From: Rhea pennata
Taxonomy: Eukaryota > Chordata > Aves > Rheiformes > Rheidae
Direction of reading: 5' to 3'
Length of the DNA: 64,000 nucleotides
NCBI RefSeq assembly: GCF_028389875.1
Contig: NC_084667.1
Coordinates: forward strand, 56,708,570 to 56,772,569
Below the pieces are notes generated by a model. It saw nothing but the letters and a program-made list of their open reading frames with translations, searched no databases and was not told the origin of the DNA. The translations under genes were made by a program, and so were the position numbers. Below are positions 49,812-62,600 of the stretch, in pieces (the first letter of the stretch is position 1; each line of letters starts with the position of its first letter).

Positions 49812-49907
49812 AAAAAAAAGAAAAAAGAAAATAAAAAAAGAGAAAAAATATGAAAAAAAATAAAAAAGAAAGAAAGAAAGAAAGAAGAAAGAAAGAAAGA
49901 GAAAGGG
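49812..49907. repeat. A/G-rich low-complexity tract (GAAA repeats)
   Basis: Almost pure purine, with GAAA units dominating after 49865 and only scattered T or C. No coding meaning. Confidence 0.9.
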
Positions 49908-50941
49908 ATCCATGTTCAACCCACAAGATTCAAGAAAGCTGCTCCCCAGGGCTCTGTATGCCAGTTAGGTGTGTATACAGACTCTGCCAAACACTGCAAG
50001 GAGGCTTCAGGCCACAAGTACCCAGGCAGACACAACTGTGACAGTCATAGGCTATGAAGGAAGCTAGGTGCTGCAGCTTTCAGGGACAGCACAGAAAAAG
50101 AGTTTCTTCTTACTCTAGGAAAGAGAAGTACATTATTTCACTTCCAGGGTAAGTCAGCTTTATCTGTGCCGTGCACTCAGCCAGGGATCGTGGCCAGTAA
50201 AGAGGAAATGCAGAACAGGAGATGTCTCCCATCCCTGGTGCTCATCCTAGCTGCTTGTAGGAAAAAGTATCGAATGTGATGCTACTTTTCTCTGTATGCT
50301 TCTACCAGCATCTGGGGACAACAAAGAAAGATCTGAAAATGACTAATGGGCTGATTTTTCCATGGGCACCACCCAAAAGGGGGCAAACCCAGCCCTGCAT
50401 GGAGTGCTGCAGGCTGGATAGACAGGCAAGTCACGGTTTGCTCAGGACTGCCAAGCCAGGCTCTTCAGGACTGCTGCAGCTCCTGAACCCTGCAAGTAAG
50501 AACCTGCCTTCCAGCAGAGCTCAGAGCTCCTCCTGCCCTCACCCTCTGCAGATGCACATGTCTGGAGACAAACAGGAACTCTCAGCAAAGGCTCAGTCAG
50601 CAGGAGTCAAGGTAAAAAGTTGCCTACAAAGATGAGGGTACTCATTCCCAAGTGCTTTTTTTTTACAGGTGTCTAGTTCTTCCTCCTTTTCTGACCAATG
50701 GCTGCTGCAGATTTCTTTCATCCCCTTCCCAAAACTATAAACTCTTAGCCTTCCTCTTTTGAGTCCAGGAGTTTTATGGGCTCATGTGCTTGTATGTGCT
50801 CAAAGTGAGGACTTTCCCTAGGATTTCTCCCCAGGTTTTACATGCTGATCTGGGAGCCTTGATCTTATCCCTTTTCAATCAGTGCCATAGACAAATAACA
50901 AGAGAAACAGGGAAGTCACCACTGCATGGTGATGACTCTTA

Positions 50942-51020
50942 TGATAGGAGGGAACCAATTATGGGAAATGTACCCAGAGGAGCCTCTGTCTCTCAGAGAA
51001 AGGCGAATCACTTCACAGCT
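50942..51020 (+). repeat. Arm 1 of a dispersed inverted repeat (~80 bp)
   Basis: About 80 bases beginning TGATAGGAGGGAACCAATTA match the reverse complement of 52264-52347 with few differences and one 4-base gap. The family of the repeat is not recognised. Confidence 0.8.
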
Positions 51021-52263
51021 TCCTTACCGTGGAGCACAGGAGCAAGACTCAACAGTTTTGCATCTACACCTTGTGCAGGGAGGGGCGTACCTAGCATTAG
51101 TGCTAGGAGGGAAGTGGGAAGAAAACCCATAATTTTGCCTGGAGGAATATCACCTTAAACCTTTCATGAAACCATCAGAAGCTCAGAAGCATGGGATTCA
51201 ATTACAGTCTTTGCATTATAGCAGAACATGAAATTTTCTAAACAATGTAGGGACTTCTGATCTATCTAGAGCCTCTAAGGGAATGATTATAGATATGAGA
51301 GCATAAGATGTCGTCTTTTTTATTGCTGGAGCCACGTATGCAGAGTGCAGCAGGAATCAGGTGTTTCTCTGGATGTTTTGCTGTTCTCCAGGCTCATTTG
51401 TCCATCCGTAAACAGCTCCCTGCTGCCTTCTTTACCACAGTGGCTTTAGAGCATTGTACTAGGTTACTGTGCATTTGCACTTGGTCTGGTTACAGGAAGA
51501 CAACTGCAACATGAGACCTCCCCTGGATCTAGGCAAAATCTGCTACTGAGACAAGACGACTTAAAGTAGCTGTCCATAGCACATACCTAACAGATCTTCA
51601 CCACACAGAGCTCAAATGCTGGCAAAGGCAATATAGACAGGCAGAAACATTGCAACTAGCTTTCTTTTTCTGAGGGAGAGCAAAATAATGTGCTATATCT
51701 GCTTAACCAGGACTGTTGGGCTTTCTCTCATTTGCTCCTCTTTTACTCCTTACATTTTTTCATACACAAATTGTGAGATCCTGTGTTTTCTTAGGCTCAG
51801 GGACAAAAGAAACACTGCTGGAGGAGGAGTAACAATTCGTCTCAGAGGAACTGTGTCTGCTTTTTGTCATTCCTTCAGTCGTATCAGGGACAAGAGAGGC
51901 ACCAGTGTGTTGATGGAGCTGCCTACACTGGGACACTTGAATCCTGCCAACATCTCGGTAGGACCATTTTAGAGTTACTCCATCTTGCTGCCCCTGTCAA
52001 TGCTTTGGTCTTCTCTGCAGGACACTTTCTGACATGATTTGTAGCTAATAACCATCTATCTTGTGGTAACATTTGGAGATGACACTCTCACTCAACAGAG
52101 GACCCTTTACTCCATTTTACTGGTTGTGAACTAACTTGGTTTCTTGCTCTAGAATCATGGTCTTAATGCCAGTTAATGTGAGTTGGGGAGGCTCAGAAAA
52201 CTGAAAATAAGCTGACCCAATTCCAAACTCGCTGGAGTAAGGAGGGATCCTTTTCTCCCACCC

Positions 52264-52347
52264 CAGCTGTGGAAGGATTTGCCTCCCTCTGAAAGACAGA
52301 GGCTCCTCTGGGTGGGTATATTTCCCATAATTGGTTCCCTCCTATCA
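52264..52347 (-). repeat. Arm 2 of a dispersed inverted repeat (~80 bp)
   Basis: Read on the minus strand it begins TGATAGGAGGGAACCAATTA and follows arm 1 through CAGAGGAGCCTCTGTCT to CACAGCT. The arms are about 1.24 kb apart in opposite orientation, as expected for two copies of one interspersed element. Confidence 0.8.
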
Positions 52348-53869
52348 CAAGCAAATAAGAAAATAAGCTAACTGAAAATAAGAATTCAAATCTAGCGGGC
52401 TCAGAAAACTGTCTACACCTTCCCTTCTCAATAGAACCTCTGTGCAAAACGTGCTGACAAATGCTGCCTCAGTCGCTGTGCCCATGTGTGCCCGTACATG
52501 AGTCTGTGCGGGGTGGGAGTGTTTTGTCTCTGAACGGGCAGTGATGTGTGCTCAGTGAAACTGGAAGTACTGATTCAGGCATTTCTGCTTCAGGTCCTGA
52601 AGCATTTCCTGGCTATGTCCTACTCTGCTGTCTCAGCTGGCTCTGGAGTGGACACAGTCAAAGCCATTTATAACTCCTTTTGAGGAGCTGCTCTCAAATC
52701 CTCTTCCAGGTTCGGGCTGGCAGAGGCCACCAGAGCTTCTGGTAGGATACAGTGCTCAGCAGTGGCACCTCCCTGTGTTCACAAGGACTGGTACTATTTC
52801 TCCCCTCCTCAAGACACTAAGGCTACATCCCTGTTAACAAATTCAATATGTCCTGGACCTTTCCCTCGCACTGAGACCAACTGGCACACAACAGCTGTGT
52901 CTACTGAGCTCTCTTGCCCTTCTCATTATGTTGAAATTGTGTTGAAAATTGCATATTGTGAACAGCCTCTGGCACATCCTGACTCCCAAGCTATACCAGA
53001 AGCTGTCAGGGGCTATGCTAGTAGCCAGGGACTGTTCTAATGCTTAACGACTATGAAGAAGATCAAGCACCAGTGCATAGGAAAGTACCTGAGACTTCAT
53101 CCTACATAGTTTGTATCAGTCTAAAGAATAAAGAAACAGCCTGTGCTGGTCAGCCAATTCTGCTAGTAGACCATTTCTGCTAACACTGGACTTCTGATTT
53201 GCGTCCTTCCTCTTTAACTCCATTCCTTCTCCCTCTTAACAATGTTGAGGTCCACACATTTCCTCTCCTCAGCACTGGAAACACCACCATGCTCATTTCT
53301 CATGCTCCAACCATCCTTTTCCTCTTTGATCCATCTATAGGATTTGCTTCTTAATTATAACACTCCAATACTGAGGTCCAGATGGGATTCTTGAACTCTC
53401 TGCCCCATACCATCACTCTTACTAGACTGGGACAGAGTAAGTTATTCCTCCAGTACATACTCACTGTAAAAATATTAAAGAACAGATTTCTTCTAAGTCT
53501 TTTCAGAGGAACTTTATTCAGTTAAGCCTTATCCCTGCTCCATTCTTTAAAATATTACTGCACATAAGCTAGAAGCAGACAATGGGGAGTCTCCAATGTC
53601 TGAGGCACCAGAGGTGTCCAATAACAGATTATGTTGGATCTACTGAGAAGATCTGGGCAGGGGCCAGATACTGCCTCCAAATACAGAAGAGGACTCTACT
53701 CTGTGGAGTCTTTCCAGATTTTTTTGGTTAAGGGCTGATCCTTGTCTCTCTTATGCCCACCTTTCGTTGCTTTTCTCTTTTACCTCCTCTTCCCTCTTTT
53801 GTTTGAACAGTTTATCCAAAGAAAATAAAGGACGCTCAAATTAGCACTTACTCTTATACCTTTTTTGCC

Positions 53870-54025
53870 GCGCTTTGCTGTATTTCCCTTTTAATGTGTC
53901 AGCTGTATAAAGATGATGCTATCTTGTGCTATTGCCTGTAAGATGCCTTGCACAATAGAGCCAAGATCTTGGCAGGAATCCTCAAGTGCTACTATACAGT
54001 AAATAAATAATCTATCATTATTATT
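53870..54025 (+). repeat. Possible ancient amniote SINE/LINE tail
   Basis: The segment 'gatgccttgcacaatagagc' followed by 'ctcaagtgctactatacagt' and an AAATAAATAA end resembles a widespread old reptile/bird repeat tail of the form 'gcacctagcacaatgggg ... ctaccgcaatacaaataa'. Judged from memory of that pattern only. Confidence 0.3.
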
Positions 54026-56048
54026 TTTATTTATCTATGAATCTTCTCTAAGATTCATTGATATTATCATGCTGTTGAGGACATGCTGAAATTAAATAAT
54101 ACTACATTCAGTTGGCACCTATTTTCTTGGAAACAGGTAAAAATGCACTTAATAGCTCTTCAGTGACAATGAATATTCATTAATATGACACATATGTATA
54201 CTTGATTTGTAAATAAGAACAGTAATTAAAGAGCTATCAAGGTTAAAAAGCAACAAAGGAAATTTAACTATTTTAAGATTTGCCTGGTATTAGACTCTAG
54301 CCTACGTGTGGATGGAAAAGAACAGAAAGCCTGAGATTTTCTAGATTATTTTAAACAGATTTTATCTCCTGACTGTGTTGTATACCACTAGACTATGGGC
54401 TCTGCACTCACTTCCAAAACTCTTTATGTCTGTGTATTTCCCGATGAATTGAGGATTCATTTTTCCTGTTTTGCAGAACAGCTGTACTCCACTACTGCAC
54501 TGCTCTTCAAACTCCATCCCACACATCGCTCTTGGGATGTTGAAATGATGTGACTTGAAAGGGAAATTTTCTGCATGATTTTGGGAAGGAAGCTGTTTAT
54601 GATCGATTGCTTACATTCATTATTTCTGTTACAGCAGTCCGTGACCTGCTAGTCATGCTGCTTTAACTGCTTTGCTATAATCTCTGATTAGAGTCCTGCA
54701 TGGCCCCAGCTTTTAAGAGTACTTTATCAGAGAGGTTTCACACAAGTTGATTTGCAGGGGTGACTTCAGAAGAAGTGATCTGAGCAGTATGTACGTTATG
54801 AGTGAGTCAGAAGAGAGGTGATGGCACTGCTTTATGTGGAGTGAGGCAAGGTCCAAGGAAGTGGGAACACTTGGCAGGATCAAGTGACCACACTTCTCCC
54901 TCATGCCTAGAACAAATCTTGTGCAATTTTACTTACCTTATCCAACCATTCTCCTCCCAGTGTGCAAAGATACTGCAGATTGTCAGCAAGACCAGGATCC
55001 TGAGAGACAGCAGAGACAAGGGCAGTGGCAAGGAAGTACCAGCACCTCTATTTAGCATATAAAAAGTCAGCTGTATCTCTTCCAAATTGAGGTATGCTGT
55101 TGAGAGGAGGTCACCACACTTGGTCATACATCACCACTCTCCCTTTCCGGGGAGGATCTCCTAGATAATTTCCCCATAAGAAATTATGACAAGAACTGAA
55201 GCAAATCAGTGAGAGAGGCAGACAGATATTTTAACTTTTAACCCAGTTCTGTAGCAGTAAAGAAAAAAAGTGAATAAACTTACTGGTTTGGTGTTTCAGG
55301 CCAGCGAGGAGAGTTAACAGCATATTGCCTGAACTAGAAGCAGGTAAACTGCGTTTCCCTTCGCTATATGCTAACTTTTCCTTTCCTTTTTAAGACTCTC
55401 TTTCTAAACAGCAGCACACAGTGGAGAGATACACATAAAACTTGTGATAGAGCCAGGAGAGGAAACCTAGTCCCCTGAATCCCATTTCTTCACAGCAATC
55501 TCAGTAACACTTTAGTCTTCTTTATAGGTGTATGTTCACAGATGGCAACACTGGCTAGACTGTGTGTCACTGCACTGCTGTATTTCCTCACATACAAATA
55601 CCAAGGCAACATTTTTTGACTGGATTGTCAGCTTTTGGCAGGTGAAGTTGAGCTTTTTTGGCCTTTTTTTTTTTCCTGGAAACAATTAGAATTCCACCCT
55701 TCAACTAGCGTGTTGCTATTTCAATCCAATACAGTTTATCCTTCTAACAAGTGAAAGTGCCAGTATTTGCTTTTTTTTGAAACTCAACCTGAGAGTTTTC
55801 AAAAGCCTGGGAATTCGCTCACCCAGTTCTTAACGGTTTTTAATCAGTTTTCCAGCACCTTTAGCCGCATTCGGAAAAGCCTGGGCGGGAGATCCCCGCG
55901 GGGGGCTAGCAGCAGCCGCCAGGAGCGGGGCCCGGAGGGGCCTGGGGCGGGCGGGCGATGCGCGCTCCCGGCGGCGCCGCTGCCCCGTGCGTCCGTGCTG
56001 CCCGCTCGCGAGGAAGAGGCGGGTTTGGCCGCGGGGCGCGGCGGGGGC

Positions 56049-56108
56049 GGGGGCCGGGGCCGGGGCCGGGGCCGGGGCCGGGGCCGGGGCGGGGGCCGGG
56101 GCGGGCGG
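56049..56108. repeat. GGGGCC hexanucleotide repeat
   Basis: Six consecutive perfect GGGGCC units (56050-56085) are followed by interrupted G4-5C1-2 units to about 56108. The block ends some 60 bases upstream of the chosen kinase start codon and is in an open frame continuous with it, where it would read as alternating Gly-Ala. Confidence 0.9.
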
Positions 56109-56169
56109 CGCTCGCCTGGCCCCGCGGCGGCAGAGCGGCCGCAGCGCGCAGCGCGCAGCGCCGCTCCCC

Positions 56170-56649
56170 ATGGAGCCGGCGGAGCGGGCGCGACGGGCCG
56201 CCCGCCTGGGCGCCGCGGCGCTGCTGGCGCTGCTGGCGCTGCTGGCGCTGCTGGCGCTGCCGGCCGGCCGCGGCGGTGAGGGGCGGCGGCGGCGGGGCGC
56301 CCCGCCGCTGCCGCCGGGCTTGCTGGAGGAGCTGCGGCAGCGGCGGCGCGACGTGCGGCGCTTGGCGGCGGGCGGCGGCGGGGCGGCGGCGGGCGCGCTG
56401 GGCTGCGACGCCCTGCGGCGGGTGTCGGGCGCCAGCGTGGTGGGCTGGGGCTTCAGCAAGGTGGTGCTGCGGGCGGCGCTGGCGGGCGGCGGCGCGCTCG
56501 CCCTCAAGTCGGTGCACGGCGCGGGCCGCGAGGTGCGGCAGTGCGTGCAGCGCTACGCGGCCCCCGCCGGCTGCTACCGCCTGGCCGCCTACAAGCTGCT
56601 CAAGGAGGTGGCGCTGCTGCAGCGCCTGCGGCACCCCGGCATCGTGCAG
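56170..56649 (+). CDS. PKDCC-like: PKDCC-like exon 1 (residues 1-160)
   Basis: Signal peptide, basic/Pro-rich linker, then the kinase N lobe: glycine loop at 92-97, Lys113, helix C ([20 protein letters not shown]) and HPGIVQ. Donor TGCAG|GTACGG, phase 0. The hydrophobic core is encoded by four and a half copies of a 9-base GCGCTGCTG unit (56218-56260 region). Confidence 0.88.
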
Positions 56650-59600
56650 GTACGGCGCGGCGGCGGCCGGGCGCGCCCGGCGCCGTCGGGCGGCGGCGAG
56701 CCCCGCGCGGGCGGCGGGTTGCGCGGGTGTCGCGGCGGGCGCCGGCGCCGGGGCTGCAGCCGTGCGATGCGCCTCGTTCATAGGGAAATTCCCCCAGGCC
56801 GCGTCCTGCATCGCTCGCCGCCGCAGCCGCCCGGGGCCCCGACGCGGGAGCGCGGCGGGTCCCGGCCCGGCCCCGGCGCTCCGGCTTTGGCTTGCCGGGA
56901 GCACAGCGCGCGCGGTGGTGCCCGTGGCTCTAATTGACTCCCGAGGGCTGAGTCGGTCTGTCGGTATTTATTCAGCCTCCCCCAGTCCGCCTTGCTGCCT
57001 GGAAAGCCGTCCCGCGCTTCCTTGCATCCTGGCTGGCACTGCTCTGAGACTGCTGCTGCTCTCTCCGCAGCTGCATGGTCAATGCTATGATAACAGCGGA
57101 GATCCTGAAGTAAGGGTCACAGCTATGCTGGAGCTGGGATCCCCCCTGGAGATGATTCAGCTTCTGCAGACCCCCTGGGAGGAGAGATTTAAAGTAAGAA
57201 AACAAAACAAAGGGAGTTTTCTCAGTAGCTTTTAGACCTCGAACTGAGTAGATGTGAAGAGCCCATGATGACTGCCGGGGCAAAAGGGATTGTCATGCTG
57301 ACACTCTTGTTTGCTCCTGCAAATTACCTTTAAATCACTTTATTTTTGGTCCTTTTAAAATGCATTAAAAATAGCCATAGTCCAGAGTTTCACAGATAGA
57401 TTTCTTTCCTCTAACGTGGCTTAAAAGAGGAATTTTGCTGGGAAGAAATGGCAGCAAAATCTTGCTCAGGGTTGTGCTGGTGTGAATACACGGTATTATA
57501 CTACAGTTTTAGTTGATTGTCTCCTCCACAGAGGGACTAATGGCTTTCATGGCCAGACGCATCAGCAGACAGGGACTGACTCAGGAAAGCCACCTAACCT
57601 TGCTATGTGTCTGCTGTTGGCTGCCTGTGTATTACCTATTTCTAGGCAGCAAGCTGAGCAGCCTGTCTTGCTGTGTGTTTGTGTGATGTTTCTGATCTTA
57701 GCCCTTTAGGTACTACTCTAATACAAACACTGCTAAATTGCTTTCTTCATGCTGTAGGTGATAGGATCACATCCCTGTTCCTGGTATCTGTCTTGTCTCC
57801 TAAACATTACACATAGAGACTTTTAAGCTCGCCATGAGCATAAAGGACTTAAGACATGGCAGGTGCTTTGGTTATGGCATGTATTACAATTTTGCCTCAA
57901 GGTCTCAGTTGGGGGCTGATGCTACTTGTTTGCTTCCTGGGAGGAAGGACAGCATCAAGTAGAAGTGTGGGTACTTTAATGTCAATACAAAATGTTTTGG
58001 GTAAAATAAAATCACAGCAAAATTCCCAAAATAAAATTCCTTGCCATGCTGAATGTTGAAAATGAACCTTGCTGTCCAAGCCGGAGCAAGAGTGTGGCAG
58101 CTGGACTCACTGAGCTGCGGAAAGTGAAGCTGGGTTCACTTCGACTTGATTGCTTCACTAGTGAGGTTAAAATAGTGTCAAAGCTTCCAGAATCATTTCT
58201 CCTGACCTGTGGAGTTCCACTCTTGCTAGCAAGCTGTTTTATACTGGCTTCTGCATAGGTTTCTGTGCACTTCGTCTTCTCAAAAACGTAGACATCTTCT
58301 ACAGAGCTGAGAAACCAATATTACTGGATTTCATGGTGGCATTAAAATTTTAATAATCTTTCAATAGCTCAAGGCACTAACACAGAAAGTAGACTGACCC
58401 TATCTAGCCCTGTTTCCTGATTAGGGCATCTAAATGGATGGGATTTTCCCTGTAATGAGCTGCATCAGATACCAGGGAGTCTGTGAGTGGTTTCAAGTGA
58501 GCAAACGCTTGTGCCTGCATAGATCGCTATCTGAGGCAGAGAGACATAGTGCAGATCTGACTGTGGCACACCTGGCTGAGGATGCAGTTAATCTGACCCT
58601 AGGACTCCCAATAGTGAATGAAAAATGCTATAGCTGCTTAAAGTGCTGGGTCAGTGTAAATGCACTCTTTTAGCTGCAGTTTGTTCAAAAGTTGCCTACA
58701 AAGCTTTATGCTGGATCAGGTATTCTCTGACCTTTCCCTGCTGCCAGAAAGTTGACACAAAAGCAGAAAGCTGGCATAAAATACATTGCATACTTTGGCT
58801 AGTTTTTCAGAAATATGATTTTGTGCCCAAATTTGTACAGCTGAGTGATGCAGCAGCATATGAATCTGGTATTAATGACCATGGAGACTCAGTCTATATG
58901 GAGCAGCATGGGGGAAGGGAGGGGAAGGTATTAATTCTATGCCAGAATAGAGGGGGAAAAATTCTTCTGATTTCAGCTAGCAAATCAGTACAGATCCTGA
59001 AACACGAAGGCTGCTATAGTTTTTCTCATAGCTTTCTCCTCTAGTTAGTATAACTGCACATCTCTTTTTTGTACATACATGTTTTTAAAAAAATGTTGCT
59101 AAACTACTTACACAGTCAAATCCTGTGGCAATGTTGATAATAAATTTTGTAGCATACATATAATTACCTTTTAAGTACTATATGCTTTTTTGCCTTTAAT
59201 TTCATTGAATGCCCTCTCCTTTGTTCTATTTCCAGTTTAATAGCTGTTTTTCATCTGTTTTTCCATGCATATTCATCTTCTCTTTCTCAGATTTGCCTGA
59301 GTCTTGTGAAACTGCTGTTTTACTTGGCACATTCCCCCCTGGGTTCAATAGTCCTCTTGGATTTCCAGCCAAGGCAGTTTGTTATGGTGGATGGAAATCT
59401 AAAAGTGACAGACCTGGATGACGCCAGCACCGAGGAGCTGTCATGCAAGGAAGATAATGACTGCACACTGGACTTCCCTACGAGAAGCTTTCCTCTCAAA
59501 TGCTCTACAGCTGGGAAGTGTGAAGGGATGAATGAAAAGAAGAATCTTTTCAATGCATATCGGTATGTCCAATTAGCTAGGGAAGAAAATCTGGCTTGTT

Positions 59601-62600
59601 TGAACTCACAGAATGCCGGTAGCATGTAGTATCTCACATTTCTTCCATGCAGTGTTTCCCCCTCACCTCTGTCAGAGGGTAGTTAAGGATTGCTTTGAAG
59701 CAAGTTTATTTTCCCTGTAAGGCAGGAAAATAGTTTGGTTGTTGTCTAGGGAGAATGTAGGCATCCTTCTTCTACTGCTCCCTTTCCCTAATGCCCTCGA
59801 GAAATTTGCTTCAGAGGTTGCACCTGTGGATTTGCCTTTTGCCAAACAAGACCTACTAAAAGCCCTGTCATTTGAAAGCCACCGGCTGTGTTTGCTGGGA
59901 GCGGTGGCAGTGCAGGCTGCCTGCTGAAGCGCATCGGCTCTGACCCGCTGGTGCTGGGAACGGGCTAGCTACCCTTACCGTTGAACTCTGCCTCTCTGCC
60001 AAAACTGTGGGCAGCTACGGAACAGTAATGAAACACCCAAATGATGGGCGAGAGGCTGAGGCTGCTGCATCACTTCACATAGGCCCCCAGCTAATCTTTA
60101 AAGTGTGATGACTTCCACTCACCATTGATGTTTGGCAGATCGGGTGAAAGTGGAAGTCTTGGCAGCTGGATATTTATACAGTTTTAGTGACTTGTTATGG
60201 GAGCCCTTGTTGGCAGGACTTGCTGTTAAAGGGTGAATCCCTGCATAGACTGTTACAGCCGTGCGATGATGTATTTATCTCTTGTAAACAGGAGTTTTCT
60301 GGAGGGTTCAGAAAATAAATAAGAGAGTATTCCACCTTTCCATGGGTAATCGGGTTGTGAACCCTTTTCAGGGCAAGAAGAAGGTCTTGCATGAGTCTTC
60401 TTTTGTATAGGTCTTTTTTATTGATGTCAAGTCCATTGGTTAGTGCACAAAAGCTGGGTCCAAGGAGTACAAATGAGGGAAAGCTCCATTGCTCGAGGCT
60501 TTGAAAGCTGAAGTGTGGTGCTTGGCTGCACTCTGTGCTGTAAAGACTAAGCTTCCACATTAGTCCGCAGAATGGTCTGTGAGATGCCAATGAAGTGTTC
60601 AAACATAATTTAAGAACCAAGGTAGACTTGCTAGTCACATGGGGCTAATCAAGCCAGAGGAAAATGTAGACAACTTAATCACTAAGGAATTTGAGCAACT
60701 GTATTCTAATCTGCCTGTGGGATTTTTGCAGGTATTTTTTCACCTATCTTCTGCCACACTCTGCACCTCCACCTTTACAGCCCTTTTTAAGTGATATTCT
60801 GAATGCAACAGGTACGGGCTAATATTCATAAACGAAGGCTTTTTTATTAGAAGATTGTAGATGGTATTTTTCTGGAATTACGCATCTCCTGTCATTTTTT
60901 TTCTTTAAATGTAGGTGATTTACGATATGGAATAAATGAAACCCTGGAAGCTTTTGAAAAGGTTTTACATCTGTACAAGTCTGGGCTCTATCTACAGAAA
61001 AGACCTCTTCTTTTAAAAGGTACATTATTTCAGATGCTTTAAGTAATACTAATAATTCCCAAGGGAGCAAGAAACTTTCTAATTGGCCAAATTCTGACTT
61101 CTCTTACATTCAGACAATCTGTAGTTACAAGAAATAGAATTCAACATCAAAGTATCTTTCTTTCCTCCCTCATTTAAGCAGTCTGTTGTTGTTTCTTTAT
61201 GGGAGTTATGCATGATTACATTGTCTTGCAAAGTAAATGCCGTACAGACAGTCTGGCATACATATGAACATATGTTTGCACTACTTCTAAATACCGTTTT
61301 CAGAACGGGCATCAGCCTGTATTTTAAGTGAATTGATGTATTTGCTATAGCTTAAGCAAGTAGACCAGAGAAGTAAACTTGAGTCTCTCGTTTTCTTCTC
61401 TCTTCAGTGTCGTCTTATTCTCTTGACAAATAGAGCAATTTTTCAGGTTGATACACAGTCTTCCCCTGTTTCACTTGATGGCTTCTGGCTGGTCAGCACA
61501 GTTTATTATAGGAGCACAAGGTGTGTGGGGGTCACGCAGTGACTCAGCTGAATGTGGCTAGAGCCTTGCTGCCCTATTATGTATCTTTTTTTTCTGAAGA
61601 CCATTCCTCTGTTTGATGTATGGGTAGATAAAGGAGCCTTTATCAGTCATGTTCTTGTGTATAAATGGGACCTATTCCATGGTAGAGATGTGGCTGATCA
61701 TCCTTTCCAACTGGAAAGGCTCGGAAAGTCCAGCAGTTACTATGGCTTACATTTTCCTGAGTGTTTCCTTGAGGTGGTGGAGGAGTGATGGCAGCTTGAA
61801 GAAGGAAATCACTTTGTGCTCAGAGCAGCTGGAATTGGCACATTTATGAACAAAAATAGCAGGGCATTTGTGCTGAAGGATCAGCAGTTTTGACAGGAAT
61901 TGCCAGTGTTTTCCTATGATACCTACCTGTTGACTTAGCAGTTGGCCCAATAGCAACATGCTAACGTGATCACCGTCCCAGAGGTGTGGGAGGGTGGGGA
62001 GAGACTCTTAGTGAGCAATAACCTTCCCATTGCCTGCTCAGGCTTGTCAAGTCTTTTGTGTTCTGCTGGAACAAGATTTAGCCTCCCTTTCCTCTACTGT
62101 GGCTCTTAAATCTCCTGTTCCTGTGGGTGGCACCACAGTGTGTGGGTCACCGTGTGCCCCGTACTGCTACATGGCAGATCTGCAGTTCCCCAGGGAGCTG
62201 GTGCTGCTGTCGGGGCTGAGGGCACCGCTGCAACGTTGGCTCCTTTGGATCCCTGCTAGAACAGGCCACTCCTCATTGCAGCCTACGGATGTAGCCTCTG
62301 CCCTCTCATGCGCCCCCGTAGTCTCTCCCTGCCCCTTCATCCCATGTTGATTCTCTGCAGGAGAGAGCAGGCAGATCTCTCAAGTTTCCATCTGTTGAGG
62401 AATTGCTGCCCAGTGCTTGATAGGAGAAGTAAAAGTAAGGACTTGGGAGCTTTCTACTTTTGGAGCTTCGCTCACTCCATTTAAGCAGATCAGTTCAACC
62501 TATCGCTATCTCATTTCAGTGAAGAATTTCACTGGAGTGCAAAGTGTAACGTTTATGGTGTAACTAGTCATTGAAAGTGCACTTAGTTTCTCTAAATATC

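Larger units (their letters stand above)
47485..55870. other. CYP46A1 3' UTR and intergenic region before the PKDCC-like gene
   Basis: The first 1.5 kb is probably CYP46A1 3' UTR. Beyond it no gene is supported on either strand; content is the repeats listed separately and otherwise unremarkable AT-rich DNA. Confidence 0.5.
55870..56900 (+). promoter_or_regulatory. PKDCC-like: CpG island promoter of the PKDCC-like kinase gene
   Basis: A sharp rise to extreme G+C and CpG density at about 55870 continues through exon 1 and some 250 bases of intron 1. No TATA box is evident. It holds a GGGGCC repeat at 56049-56108. Confidence 0.75.

Noticed and set aside
52193-52447. 84-codon minus-strand open frame
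   Set aside because: It is produced by the inverted-repeat arm and low-quality flanks; there is no protein family match.
55906-56904. 332-codon minus-strand open frame over PKDCC-like exon 1
   Set aside because: Composition shadow of the kinase exon and the GGGGCC repeat.
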